From DASZVB01 sp035545855 (GTDB lineage: Bacteria; Myxococcota_A; Polyangia; Polyangiales; Polyangiaceae): a stretch of 64,000 nucleotides of DNA. Below the pieces are notes generated by a model. The model had not been told where the DNA came from. It saw only the letters and a list, made by a program, of their open reading frames with translations, and made no database searches. How positions within the stretch are numbered: position 1 is the first letter of the stretch; every line of letters begins with the position of its first letter. Below are positions 8,129 through 17,183 of this stretch, piece after piece. Where the stretch lies: contig DASZXK010000094.1 of assembly GCA_035545855.1 (NCBI GenBank), forward strand, positions 1 to 64,000, written 5' to 3'. Position numbers and translations under genes: made by a program.

Positions 8129-9055
8129 TCACCCGTCCGGATAGTCCGGCTTGCCGAGCTCGACGCGGAGCCCATGGTACATCGTCGCGCCGTAGCTTGC
8201 GTGCCGGAGTGCCTCCAACGAATGCCCGGAGAACGCGCCGAGCAGGACCGGTTCCCGAGCAGCGCCGAACGCGGAAAGGAAGCGTCGGCGGAGCTCCCGG
8301 CTCCCGTGCCTTCGCTCCGGCGCGGCGAACGTCGCCGGGCACTCGTGGTACTGGTGAAAGGTGCCCTCGCTCGCGAGGACGACGAGACGAGTCCGCGGCA
8401 GGTAGGTGAGGCCGCCGAGCAGGTACACGGAGAGATCCGCCGGAACGTCAGGAGGTTCCTTGGGCTCGGGGAGCTCGTCGAGGCACTCCCTCGAGGCGAA
8501 CAGACAGCCCGCCTCCGTGAACGGTGCGAGGTAGCCGCCCTTGAAGCCCGGGTCCGGCGTGCACACGGTGAAGAGCGAGTAGCCGTCCGCCTGCCAGTCG
8601 ACGCTCGCGAGGAGTTCCCGGTCGAGGGCCTCTCCCTCCCCCGGGGGACGTGGCGTTTGCGGCTCCCGGCCAACGTGGTACGCGGGCACCGCGACGACGG
8701 CCCGCGGGTACGCCCCGAAGGCGAGGAGCGCGTGCTCGAAGAGCCGTGGCGTGACCAGGTTCGCGGCGTCCGGGAGGAAGCCGAAGTAAGGCGCAGAGCT
8801 CGAACGGGCGGCGCCACGGGCGGCCTCCCAGAGGGAAGTCGCCGACGTCGCCTGCACGTATCGTATGCCGCCGCACGCCGCGGCCGCGCGCTCCGAGCCG
8901 AGCGGATCGGACGAGGGACGCTCCACGCAGATCACCTCGCAGACGCCCACCGTCACGTTCCGCTGGCGAGCCGCGGAGAGCGTCCTGAGCGCGTTTTCCG
9001 CCTGGCGGGGCGCCCCCTCCACGACGACCACGAGAGACAGCGACGCGCCCGCCAT
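8129..9055 (-). CDS. GT2-like protein (paralogue A)
   Basis: 308-residue protein with a GT-A glycosyltransferase-like start (SLVVVVEGAPRQAENALRTL). It is clearly paralogous to the divergent gene at 9144: both have PRQAEN, a TPRL.EH helix, a YHVG/YHLG...EPQ segment and EG.FHQYH near the C-terminus. At the position expected for the DXD nucleotide-sugar motif it reads PDAAN, so catalysis of the usual kind is doubtful. First gene of the operon with the acyltransferase and the short methyltransferase. It could be a divergent transferase or a non-catalytic partner of paralogue B. Confidence 0.7.
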   Translation of the reverse strand: MAGASLSLVVVVEGAPRQAENALRTLSAARQRNVTVGVCEVICVERPSSDPLGSERAAAACGGIRYVQATSATSLWEAARGAARSSSAPYFGFLPDAANLVTPRLFEHALLAFGAYPRAVVAVPAYHVGREPQTPRPPGEGEALDRELLASVDWQADGYSLFTVCTPDPGFKGGYLAPFTEAGCLFASRECLDELPEPKEPPDVPADLSVYLLGGLTYLPRTRLVVLASEGTFHQYHECPATFAAPERRHGSRELRRRFLSAFGAAREPVLLGAFSGHSLEALRHASYGATMYHGLRVELGKPDYPDG

Positions 9056-9143
9056 TCGCCGTCATCCTACACAATCGCCGCGATGACCGAGGACGGACTT
9101 GACCGTCGGTCCCCCCGGCGAAAAAGTTCGAGTTCGCGGCCAG

Positions 9144-10115
9144 ATGAGCTCCTCCCCCACACCCCGCCTGTCGTTCCTGGTCGTGGTGTACGGGATCCCG
9201 CGCCAGGCGGAAAACACGCTCTACAGCCTGTCGACGAGGCATCAGCGGAACTGCTCGGAGGCCGAGTACGAGATCGTCGTCGTGGAGAACCGTTCCGCCG
9301 CGCTCCTCGGAGAGGAGCGCGCCCTGAGCTTCGGGCGAAACGTCCGCTACCACCTGCGCGACGAACCGGGCGTTTCGCCGGTCCCGGCGCTGAACTTCGC
9401 CTTCGAGCAGAGCCGCGGGGAGATGGTCGGGCTCCTCATCGACGGCGCGCGCATGGCGACGCCGAGACTCGTCGAGCACGTGCTCGCCGCCCGGGGGCTC
9501 TCGGAGCGTCCGCTCGTCGTCGCGCCCGGCTACCACCTCGGACCGGAGCCGCAGTACCTCTCCGCGCCGAAGGGCTACGACGAGAGCGTCGAGCGCGAGA
9601 TGCTGGGGCGGATCGCGTGGAAGACCGACGGCTACGCCCTCTTCGACGTCGCCTGCTTCGACGACACGAACGAGAACGGCCTCGTGAATCCGTTCCTGGA
9701 GAGCACCTGCCTCTCCTGCCCGAGGGAATGCTTCGAGGAGATCGGCCGAGCGGACCCACGCTTCGTCTCTTCGGGAGGCGGGATCGTGAACCTGGACCTC
9801 TTCGAGAGGCTTTGCCGCCTCCCGAGGACGCGCCTGATCGTGCTGTGCGGGGAAGGCGCGTTCCACCAGTATCACGGCGGGACGAGCTCCTCCGGGGACG
9901 CGAACCGCGAGAGGAAGCTCGCCGCATTCAGGGCCGAGTACGAGCGGGTCCGCGGGCGTCCGTTCCGGGGCTTCGACCGGGAACCGCTACTGTTCGGGGT
10001 CCTTCCGCCCCAGGCCCAGCCGTTCATCTTGAAGTCCGTCGATTTCGGGCTGCTCCGGTTCGGTATCGTCCGAGAGTGGGGTGTGCCGTTCTGGAACGAT
10101 CCGGAGGTGAAATGA
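9144..10115 (+). CDS. GT2-like protein (paralogue B)
   Basis: 323-residue GT-A-fold protein beginning PRLSFLVVVYGIPRQAEN. The expected DXD site reads IDGARM. The segments NFAFEQSRGEMVG and EGAFHQYHGG match glycosyltransferase family 2 layout, and there is a short C-terminal extension. The ATG at 9144 is preferred over an upstream GTG because it matches the start of paralogue A. Its stop overlaps the next ATG (ATGA), so it is coupled to the radical-SAM gene. The 88-bp region between the two paralogues must hold divergent promoters. Confidence 0.75.
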   Translation: MSSSPTPRLSFLVVVYGIPRQAENTLYSLSTRHQRNCSEAEYEIVVVENRSAALLGEERALSFGRNVRYHLRDEPGVSPVPALNFAFEQSRGEMVGLLIDGARMATPRLVEHVLAARGLSERPLVVAPGYHLGPEPQYLSAPKGYDESVEREMLGRIAWKTDGYALFDVACFDDTNENGLVNPFLESTCLSCPRECFEEIGRADPRFVSSGGGIVNLDLFERLCRLPRTRLIVLCGEGAFHQYHGGTSSSGDANRERKLAAFRAEYERVRGRPFRGFDREPLLFGVLPPQAQPFILKSVDFGLLRFGIVREWGVPFWNDPEVK

Positions 10116-11341
10116 CCGCCCCGGAATCCACCATTCCGCGGTCGACCCTCGCCCCCTCGCTCGGAGAGCGCCACCAGGTGACCCGGCTCTTTCACGTGAT
10201 GCCCCCGCCGATCGCCTGCTCCGGAGCGCGGATCACGCCGCGCCGGATCCAGAACCTCATCCAGGCGAACCACGAGGAGGCGCAGAACCGCGTTGCCCTT
10301 CGGTCGATGCCGAGCCGACTCACGATCGAGGCGACGAACGTTTGCAACCTCCGATGCCCGGCCTGCTTCACCGGAACGGAGCAGATCGGCAGACGGAAGG
10401 GGCACCTCTCGATGGACCTGTTCCGTCGCGTCCTCGCCGAGCTCGGGCCGTACCTGCTCGAGATGGAGCTCTACAACTGGGGAGAGCCGCTCCTCGGGAA
10501 GCACGTCTTCGAGATGATCGAGGAGGCCGCGCGCGCCGGAGTCTCCACGACGGTGAGCACGAACTTCAGCATCCCGTTCGAGGACGCCGACGCGGAACGC
10601 CTCGTCCGGAGCGGCCTCTCGGTGCTGGCCGTCTCCGTGGACGGAGCCCGCCAGGAGACGTACGAGCAGTACCGGGTTCGCGGGAACCTCGCGCTCGTGC
10701 TCGAGAACTGCCGCCGCGTGGCGGATGCGAAGCGCCGCCTCGGCGCCGCGACCCCTCGACTGATCTGGGCGTTCCACGTGTTCCCGCACAACGTGGGAGA
10801 CATCGAAGAAGCCCGCCGGCTCGCTCGCGACCTCGGGATGGATCTCGCCGTCGACAAGGGCTGGCTCATCGGCGCCGACTGGGACGAGCAGAAGCGGTTC
10901 GAGTACGCGCTCCGGACCCCGGAGATCCCCTCTCGTTGCTCGTTCCTGTGGCACCAGGGCATCGTGAATCCAGACGGCGGGGTCGCGCCGTGCTGCGGGA
11001 CGTTCTACCGGGAGGACGACGTGGGCCGCCTCTCGACCGCGGAAGGGGACGGCGGCGCGACGACGTTCCGCGACGTGTGGAACGGCGAACGTCAGCGGAA
11101 GAACCGCGCCTTCTTCCTGAATCGCGACGCCTCCGGCACGGATCGAGAGATGATCTGCCGGGACTGTCCGGTGACGGTTCGCTGGGATCGCTGGCTCGCT
11201 TATCTGCGCTCGGGCGCCCCTCCTGGAACGTTCGAGGACGTCGACGTCGCGACAGGCGTGAACTACTTCTGGACTCGCGTCCCACCTGGCACAGCGGAGG
11301 AGCGCGGCCTCGTCGCCCTCCGCAGGAAGCCGCGTGCCTGA
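10112..11341 (+). CDS. Radical SAM enzyme with SPASM-like C-terminus
   Basis: 409-residue protein. The CxxxCxxC motif CNLRCPAC (Cys78, 82, 85) binds the SAM-cleaving 4Fe-4S cluster, and the family pattern NWGEPLL follows. C-terminal cysteines (SRCSFLW, PCCG, ICRDC) look like a SPASM/twitch auxiliary-cluster domain, as in enzymes that modify peptides or sugars. GGAGG stands 4 bp before the ATG, which overlaps the stop of GT2-like paralogue B. Possible roles are sugar dehydration or epimerisation, or maturation of a peptide; no precursor peptide is adjacent, so a sugar substrate seems more likely. Confidence 0.85.
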   Translation: MTAPESTIPRSTLAPSLGERHQVTRLFHVMPPPIACSGARITPRRIQNLIQANHEEAQNRVALRSMPSRLTIEATNVCNLRCPACFTGTEQIGRRKGHLSMDLFRRVLAELGPYLLEMELYNWGEPLLGKHVFEMIEEAARAGVSTTVSTNFSIPFEDADAERLVRSGLSVLAVSVDGARQETYEQYRVRGNLALVLENCRRVADAKRRLGAATPRLIWAFHVFPHNVGDIEEARRLARDLGMDLAVDKGWLIGADWDEQKRFEYALRTPEIPSRCSFLWHQGIVNPDGGVAPCCGTFYREDDVGRLSTAEGDGGATTFRDVWNGERQRKNRAFFLNRDASGTDREMICRDCPVTVRWDRWLAYLRSGAPPGTFEDVDVATGVNYFWTRVPPGTAEERGLVALRRKPRA

Positions 11342-11345
11342 ATCG

Positions 11346-12086
11346 TCACCGCCGGACCCACTTCTCCCAGATGAAGGGGTAGTCCCACTCGAGCGAGTGC
11401 GTCTTCGCGAGCCGGCGGCGGATGGCGCGCCGCCTGCCGTACGCACCCGCCCTCCACTCGTGGAACTGCACGAGGAGGATCCGCACGTTCGTCATCCAGC
11501 CCGTCTCGAGCAACCGGTCGAGGACCTCGTACTCCGCGCCCTCGATGTTCAGCTTGAGGAGGTCGACGCCGCCGGGCGCGATCTCTTCGAAGACCCGTGC
11601 GGCGTCTCGGACCGACACCGTGGCGCGCGGCGCGTTCTCCCGGACCCCCTCCGGGAAGATGCTCGAGCCCCATCCCTCCTGCCCGAGCGGCAGCGTCGCG
11701 TCGGAGTCGTGGAGGCCGTAGCGCAGACAGCGGACCTTCTTCCGGTCTCGGAACCGCTCGTCCAGGGCTGCGAAGCACGCGGGGTTCGGCTCGAAGACGA
11801 ACACGCGCGGATCGTGGAGCTCCACGATCCGCCCCGCCCACTCCCCCGTGTATCCGCCCACGTCGAAGACGACGCCGTCGGGCCCGAGAGGCGCGTCGTG
11901 GAGCAGGTCCGGCGTCGCCTGGAAGCGCCGGAGCCAGCGGAACATGGTCGGGCGGTAGTACTGCGCCTCCAGCAGGGAACGACCGAACTCCGGCGCCGAG
12001 GCGAATCGGCGACGCATGTACCAGACATACGGCGAGAGGAGAGCGCGCTTCAATCGAAACGGAGTCACGCTTCGTTCCTCAGGCAC
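11346..12086 (-). CDS. FkbM family methyltransferase
   Basis: 246-residue SAM-dependent methyltransferase with FkbM hallmarks: VVFDVGGYTGEWA (SAM loop), VFVFEPNPACFAAL and DLLKLNIEGAEYEVL. Family members O-methylate polyketides, sugars and lipopolysaccharide. It is the last gene of a three-gene minus-strand operon (methyltransferase, GT4, FkbM) and starts 8 bp inside the end of the GT4 gene, with GTG at 12086; a GTG at 12068 is an alternative. It converges with the radical-SAM gene, leaving 4 bp between the two stop codons. Confidence 0.87.
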   Translation of the reverse strand: MPEERSVTPFRLKRALLSPYVWYMRRRFASAPEFGRSLLEAQYYRPTMFRWLRRFQATPDLLHDAPLGPDGVVFDVGGYTGEWAGRIVELHDPRVFVFEPNPACFAALDERFRDRKKVRCLRYGLHDSDATLPLGQEGWGSSIFPEGVRENAPRATVSVRDAARVFEEIAPGGVDLLKLNIEGAEYEVLDRLLETGWMTNVRILLVQFHEWRAGAYGRRRAIRRRLAKTHSLEWDYPFIWEKWVRR

Positions 12087-13134
12087 TGGCGCGACGACGA
12101 GCGGCGTTGCACGAGGTGAGGAGCGCCGCTTCCAGGCGGTCGACGGTGCTCTCCCAGGAGAATTCCCGGGCGCGCGAGAGCCCCGCGGTCGCGAGACGGC
12201 GCCGGAGAGGTTCGTCCCGCAAGAGCCGAACGACGTTCGCCGAGAGCGCGTCGACGTCCCCGACGGGCGACAGCAACGCGGACACCTCGTGCTCCGAGTA
12301 GTCGAGCATCCCTCCAGCGCGCGTCGACGCGAACGCGCACCCGGTAGCCATGGCCTCGAGTCCGCACAGGTAGAAGCCCTCCTTCCGGCTCGGGCACATG
12401 AGCACGGAGGAACCGTTGTACACGTCCTCGACGAGCGCCGACCGCGACGGCAGGTGTCGGTACTCGATCCAGGGCGCCAGCGTCGGGGGGCGCGGGTCGG
12501 TCCCGAACAGCACGGCCTCCACGTCGGGAACGGCCGCGCGGATGCGCTCGAGGGCCTCTAGCCCGAGATCCGTCCCCTTGACCGGCAAGACGTGGAACAG
12601 CATGGCGACGCGCCTCGGCCGGTCCTCGAGGGGCCTCGTCAGCCGGAACGTGGAGAGGTCGACGCCGTTCGGCACGTAGAAGACCTCGTCATCGGGGATC
12701 CCGCGCTCGAGCAGCTCCCCCACGAGCGCGCGAGAGACGCAGAGCTTCGGCCCGCGCGGCGCGAAGTCTCGGTCCTCGGCGTCCCGAGAGAAGAACCCGA
12801 GCCCCTGGACGAGGACCGTCGGAACTCCCTTTCCGCGTGGCGAGCCGACGATGGCGCCGTTGAACAGCACGTCGGCGTCGGGAAGGCCCGGGACGTCGTA
12901 GGCGACGGAGTGGTGGACTTCGACGCGGGCGTCGAAGGAGAACCAGTGACGCGACGGAACGACGAATCCGTCGAGGGCCTCCTTCGGGAACCGCTGGGCG
13001 ATCTCCGGAGCCCACCCGTGGTGCACGCCGACCTGGTGCCCGCGCGCGACCAGGCGGTTTGCGTACTCGTAGTAGACGGTCATGCCGCCGACCGGGTGGT
13101 CGACGTACGGCGGCACCAGCATCGTGACGCGCAT
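12079..13134 (-). CDS. GT4 family glycosyltransferase
   Basis: 351-residue GT-B glycosyltransferase. The N-terminal domain has the acceptor-side GGMTVYYEYANRLVARGH. The C-terminal domain has PSRKEGFYLCGLEAMATG, the EX7E motif of GT4 that binds the nucleotide-sugar donor. Its start lies 6 bp after the stop of the methyltransferase gene at 13141. It probably transfers a sugar to a lipid-linked or small-molecule acceptor at the cytoplasmic face of the membrane. Confidence 0.88.
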   Translation of the reverse strand: MRVTMLVPPYVDHPVGGMTVYYEYANRLVARGHQVGVHHGWAPEIAQRFPKEALDGFVVPSRHWFSFDARVEVHHSVAYDVPGLPDADVLFNGAIVGSPRGKGVPTVLVQGLGFFSRDAEDRDFAPRGPKLCVSRALVGELLERGIPDDEVFYVPNGVDLSTFRLTRPLEDRPRRVAMLFHVLPVKGTDLGLEALERIRAAVPDVEAVLFGTDPRPPTLAPWIEYRHLPSRSALVEDVYNGSSVLMCPSRKEGFYLCGLEAMATGCAFASTRAGGMLDYSEHEVSALLSPVGDVDALSANVVRLLRDEPLRRRLATAGLSRAREFSWESTVDRLEAALLTSCNAARRRASA

Positions 13135-13140
13135 GTCGGC

Positions 13141-13926
13141 TCAGCCGCCCGCTGCCCTGCGCTTCTCGCGGACGCTCGCCTTCAGCTTCTCGACGGCGTC
13201 CTGCTGCCGCAGGAGGTCGAGGTGCCCGGCGGCGTGGACGTAGAAGGCGCGGAGCCGGCTCTGCGTCGGCCCGTCGCTTTCGAAGAGGAGGCGGAGGAGC
13301 GTGGAGGACGCCGCGCTTCCGCCGGGCTTCCGGAGCACTCCGAGCCCGAACCCGTGATGGAAGAGGAACGTCTCGTGATCGGCCTCGAGCTCGGCCCAGT
13401 AGCGCCAGGCGCCGAAGTCCAGCAAGCGCGCGGCCACGTCGTGGAACAGGACGATCCCGCCGGGAACGACCTTCGGATACCAGGCCTCGAAGTCGGCGCG
13501 GACGGCCTCGTACATGTGGAAGCCGTCGATGTGGAGGAGGGCGATGCTTTCGTCCGGGAAGCGGTGGACGGCCTCCTCGAACCGCATCCGGAGGAGCTCC
13601 GAGAAGCTCGCGTAGTGGGCCTCGTTGTGCGCGGAGACCTCTCTCCACGTGGAATCGTCGTAGGCGCCCGTGTGCTCGTCGCCGGCCCAGGTGTCCACCG
13701 CGTAGCAACGCGCCTCCACGGCGTGCTCCACGACGGCCTGGCAGAAGGCGAAATAGGAGAGGCCCGCCTGCGTCCCGAGCTCGACCACGACCGCCGGCCG
13801 GATGGCGTGGACGAGGTCGTATGCGAACGGCAAGTGGTCCGTCCAGGTACTGAACACCGCTCGCCGGTTCACGAAGCCCGACAGCGAAGGGGGCAAGTAG
13901 ATGAGGGGCACGTCCTCCGGGCGCAT
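13141..13926 (-). CDS. Class I SAM methyltransferase (Methyltransf_24-like)
   Basis: 261-residue protein with VVVELGTQAGLSYFAFCQ as the SAM-binding motif, CYAVDTWAGDEHTG, and an intact LLHIDGFHMYEAV plus LFHDVA acidic/His segment. This arrangement is typical of small O-methyltransferases found in polysaccharide clusters. It is the full-length paralogue of the product of 6505-7185. The last third (from LRLLFESDG) is helical. The start is set at the ATG at 13926; upstream sequence lacks a clear ribosome binding site. First gene of the operon with GT4 and FkbM. Confidence 0.8.
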   Translation of the reverse strand: MRPEDVPLIYLPPSLSGFVNRRAVFSTWTDHLPFAYDLVHAIRPAVVVELGTQAGLSYFAFCQAVVEHAVEARCYAVDTWAGDEHTGAYDDSTWREVSAHNEAHYASFSELLRMRFEEAVHRFPDESIALLHIDGFHMYEAVRADFEAWYPKVVPGGIVLFHDVAARLLDFGAWRYWAELEADHETFLFHHGFGLGVLRKPGGSAASSTLLRLLFESDGPTQSRLRAFYVHAAGHLDLLRQQDAVEKLKASVREKRRAAGG

Positions 13927-14009
13927 CTGGCTTAGGACATCATAACCTGGAGGAAGTCGCCGCGCCTTTCTCGGGGTCCTCCGGTGTGGGACGATGATGG
14001 GTCTCCCGC

Positions 14010-14573
14010 ATGAGCCTCTCGAATCTCCCCGATCGGCGCTGGATCGAGCGCGTCTACCTGCCCGCTCTGAACGGTCGCGTGCTCTACGTGGGGGTCGAGT
14101 TCTACACGGCCCACTACCCGTCGCTCGCCACCGGAGCTTCCTCGTTCGTGTTCCTCGACGCGAGCGACACCGCGGAGAAGCACGGCGGCCCGGGCGCGAT
14201 CCGGGCGGATTTCTGCGCTCACGCGCCGGCGCTTCCGTACGATCACGTCTCGCTCTACGGACTCGTAGGATACGGCACTCCGGTGGCACGGATGCCCGAG
14301 CTCATCGCGCACGCGGATGGAATGCTGGCCCGGGGCGGCACGCTGATGCTCGGACCCGACAAGCAACCGACCCGCGACGCGTTCCCCGAGGAGATCTGGG
14401 CGAAGCTCACCGAGGAGGTCAAGAAGACGCTCCCGGTCTTCTCCGCGCCGCCAGCGGACTACTGGCGCGATCTGTTCCGGCAACCGCCGCTGGATGCGTA
14501 CACCGTGCTCGCGGAGGACGCGGACCTCCCCGACATCAAGAGCAACTACGTGTGGTGGGGGCGAAAGCCGTGA
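14010..14573 (+). CDS. Methyltransferase-like protein of glycan cluster
   Basis: 187-residue protein not firmly recognised. The order of elements resembles a minimal Rossmann methyltransferase: a first strand VLYVGVEFYTAHY in place of the usual GxGxG, an acidic strand end FVFLDASD, the strand VSLYGLVGYGT, and a late LARGGTLMLGPD. The loss of the glycine loop suggests a divergent or non-SAM-binding protein. It is coupled to the following PIG-L deacetylase by a GTGA overlap, so the two probably act on the same substrate. Confidence 0.6.
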   Translation: MSLSNLPDRRWIERVYLPALNGRVLYVGVEFYTAHYPSLATGASSFVFLDASDTAEKHGGPGAIRADFCAHAPALPYDHVSLYGLVGYGTPVARMPELIAHADGMLARGGTLMLGPDKQPTRDAFPEEIWAKLTEEVKKTLPVFSAPPADYWRDLFRQPPLDAYTVLAEDADLPDIKSNYVWWGRKP

Positions 14574-15376
14574 GCCCCAGCTTCGACCACGTCTACCTCT
14601 CGCCTCACCTAGACGACGCCGTCTTCTCCTGCGGCGGGACGATCCTCCGCCAGCGCGCTCGAGGCGAGCGCGTGCTCGTGATCACCGTCTGCGCGGGGGT
14701 TCCCGCGGAGGACGCGCTCCCGCCGCCCCTCCTCGCCGACGGCCTCCGCGCCGTGGGCGCGACGGCGGCCGACTTCGTCCGTCACCGCCGGAAGGAAGAC
14801 CGCATTGCGATGGAGATGCTCGGCGTCGAGTGGGAGTGGCGCGACGAGGCGGACGCGCCGTTCCGTCTCGCCGCGCACTACGGCACGCTTGCGGGCTTGC
14901 TCGGCCCCGTCGCGCCGGACGACCCCCTCGTCCCGAGATGCCGCGAGCTGGCACGGTCGATCGCGCCCGGAGCCATGCTCCACGCCCCGCTCGCGGTTGG
15001 AGGGCACGTCGACCATCGCATCGTGTGCGAAGCGGCGCTCGCCGCGCGGCGACCGATCTCCCTCTACGAGGACTTCCCCTACGGCGCGCACGACCCCACC
15101 GGCGTCGATCGGCGGCTCGCGGAGCTGTCGGACCTCGGGCTCGTCGAGGAAGCGGTGGCGGTCGCGGACGTGCTCGCTCGGCGCATCGAGGCCTCGCTCG
15201 CCTACGCGAGCCAGGTCGCCTCCCCGGACGACTGGCGGGACCTGGTCCTCTCCCACGCCATACGCATCGGCACCGGCGTCGGCGTCCCCGTCGAGCGCTC
15301 CTTCCGCGTCGCCCCGCGCCCCGGGCCCGACGGGAACCCGCCGGACGCTCAGCCCGCGACCGGGTCGACGCCGTGA
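14570..15376 (+). CDS. PIG-L family deacetylase
   Basis: 268-residue LmbE/PIG-L-type zinc-dependent N-deacetylase. SPHLDDAVFSCGG supplies His13 and Asp16, and GGHVDHRIV supplies the distal His residues (146, 149), matching the family metal site. Members remove acetyl groups from N-acetylglucosaminyl lipids, mycothiol precursors or antibiotic sugars. The GTG start overlaps the stop of the preceding gene. Its last 28 bp overlap, in opposite orientation, the end of the amidohydrolase gene. Here it probably deacetylates an amino sugar in the glycan being assembled. Confidence 0.87.
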   Translation: MSPSFDHVYLSPHLDDAVFSCGGTILRQRARGERVLVITVCAGVPAEDALPPPLLADGLRAVGATAADFVRHRRKEDRIAMEMLGVEWEWRDEADAPFRLAAHYGTLAGLLGPVAPDDPLVPRCRELARSIAPGAMLHAPLAVGGHVDHRIVCEAALAARRPISLYEDFPYGAHDPTGVDRRLAELSDLGLVEEAVAVADVLARRIEASLAYASQVASPDDWRDLVLSHAIRIGTGVGVPVERSFRVAPRPGPDGNPPDAQPATGSTP

Positions 15377-17097
15377 CGGAGAAGGCGTCCGGGGGTCGCG
15401 CCGGTGCAGTTCCCTTCGACGAAGATCGGCTCGCCCGAGACGAGGATGCTCCGGTACCCGCGCGCGCGACGCACCCTCCGCCACTCCCCCGCGGGCAAGT
15501 CGTGGAGCTTCTCGACGGGTCCCTCCCCGAGCTCCGCCAGATCGTAAACGACGAGATCAGCGGCGAAGCCCGGCGCGATCCGCCCCCGTCCGGACAGCCC
15601 GGCAATCTGCGCCGGAAGCCCCGAGAGGCGACGGTGCGCCTCCTCCAACGTGAGTCGACCGGTGTCCCGGACCAGCCACGAGAGGAAGTCGGTCGGGTAG
15701 GTCCCCGCGGTGAGGAACTTCACGTGGGCGCCGCCGTCGGACGTGCCGGGCACCGTGAAAGGCGAATCGAACAGGGCGCGCGTCTTGTCGGGGTCATCGT
15801 TGATGGGCGGGGAGATCCACTCCGTGCGCAGGTTCTCCGCGACGGACAGGTCCAGCATCGCGTCGATGGGGTGCCTTCCGAGGCGAGCCGCGATGTCGCG
15901 GATAGTCTCGCCCACGAAGCTCCGGAAGTCCGGCAAGGTCGATCCGTGCAGTCGGTAGAGGGCGAGCTCTCCGAAGAAGCCGGTGCCGAGTCCCCCGGCG
16001 TCGTAGTCCGCGCGGAGCGCCGCGCGGGTCGCGGGGGCGGATAGCTTCCGCACACGGTCCTCGACGGAGCCGAGGGTGGCCTGTCGCCACGCGTCGCTTG
16101 CGTCGAAGAGGTTCCAGTCCTCGAGCGTCAGCACCGCCGGCGATCGAACGGACGCGGTCTGGGCGAACACGGGGATGCCGGCGCGGTTCGCCTCGTCGAC
16201 CCACGTGAGCTGCTCGCGAAAGATCTCCGGCCCCGAATTCAGGGCCATGATGGCGTTGTAGAGGACGGGACACCCCGCGATCTCGGCGAGGCGGGCGGAG
16301 AACTCGAAGTCCCCTCGGAGCTCCGCCATGAAGTTCTCGGCCGTCGTCGTTCCCTGAGAGAACTGGATGAACGCACCGCGGCGACCGCGAAGGGCGCGCG
16401 CGAGCTCGAGGTAAATCTCGTCGGGCGCGAGGTCGGAGATCATGCCGGAACCGTCGTGATCCCGCTGGATGGAGACCAGGCTGCCCGGCACGTGCCGCTG
16501 CGCGCCCCAGCCGATCGCCCCCGCGTCGAGCGCCTCCGCGAGCAGCGAGAGGATCCGCGCCCGCTCGGGCCCCGTCGGCGAACGTCCCTTCGCGGCGTCG
16601 AAGCCGCCCATCGCGTGCGCGAAGATGGGCGAGACTGGCGCGAGATGGGACAGGTTGATTCCCTTCGGCAGGGCGTCCAGGTGATCCATCCACTGTCCGA
16701 ACGTCTCCCAGGAGAACGGGACCGCCGCCTTCATCGACGCGAGGGGGATCGCCTCGTTCCGAGAGAGGGCGAGCATCGCTCGGTCCGCGTCCTCGGGACG
16801 AACGGGGGCGAGTCCGAACCCGCAGTTTCCGACCGTGACCGTGGTCACGCCGTGCCAGCTCGCGATCGTGCAGTACGGATCCCAGTGGACCTGAGCATCG
16901 TAGTGCGTGTGCAGGTCGATCGCGCCGGGGGCGACGACGAGCCCGCCGGCGTCGATCACGCGCCCGGCGGCGTGCGCCGGGAAATGGCCGACCGCCGCGA
17001 CCTTCCCGCCGCGAACGGCGACGTCCGCCTGGACGCGCGGCGCGCCCGTCCCGTCGACGACCGTGCCCCCGCGGATGAGCGTGTCGAACTCGGGCAT
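15349..17097 (-). CDS. N-acyl-D-amino-acid deacylase-like amidohydrolase
   Basis: 582-residue protein of the D-aminoacylase/amidohydrolase superfamily. It begins FDTLIRGGTVVDGTGAPR, carries the metal-ligand motif DLHTHYDAQ, the conserved NCGFGLAPVRPEDADRAM, and ends with GTSDGGAHVKF and the C-terminal beta domain GFAADLVVYD. It is expected to hydrolyse an N-acylated D-amino acid or a related cyclic amide in the cytoplasm. The ATG at 17097 fits the family start; an ATG at 17115 would add six residues. It is divergent from the B12-type radical-SAM gene and overlaps the PIG-L gene tail to tail. A link to the glycan cluster is only positional. Confidence 0.87.
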   Translation of the reverse strand: MPEFDTLIRGGTVVDGTGAPRVQADVAVRGGKVAAVGHFPAHAAGRVIDAGGLVVAPGAIDLHTHYDAQVHWDPYCTIASWHGVTTVTVGNCGFGLAPVRPEDADRAMLALSRNEAIPLASMKAAVPFSWETFGQWMDHLDALPKGINLSHLAPVSPIFAHAMGGFDAAKGRSPTGPERARILSLLAEALDAGAIGWGAQRHVPGSLVSIQRDHDGSGMISDLAPDEIYLELARALRGRRGAFIQFSQGTTTAENFMAELRGDFEFSARLAEIAGCPVLYNAIMALNSGPEIFREQLTWVDEANRAGIPVFAQTASVRSPAVLTLEDWNLFDASDAWRQATLGSVEDRVRKLSAPATRAALRADYDAGGLGTGFFGELALYRLHGSTLPDFRSFVGETIRDIAARLGRHPIDAMLDLSVAENLRTEWISPPINDDPDKTRALFDSPFTVPGTSDGGAHVKFLTAGTYPTDFLSWLVRDTGRLTLEEAHRRLSGLPAQIAGLSGRGRIAPGFAADLVVYDLAELGEGPVEKLHDLPAGEWRRVRRARGYRSILVSGEPIFVEGNCTGATPGRLLRHGVDPVAG

Positions 17098-17183
17098 GTC
17101 GCTCGTCGTTAGCACGGGAGGAAGACCGGGCGAAAGCCGCGAGCCATCCGCGAGATCACGTGATACGCTGAGATTTCAGCCAG

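Noticed and set aside
8027..10111. Very long plus-strand open frame extending the radical-SAM gene upstream
   Set aside because: It is antisense to the GT2-like and acyltransferase genes and overlaps paralogue B in another frame; its translation is Arg/Pro-rich and lacks motifs. The ATG at 10112 with GGAGG is the real start.
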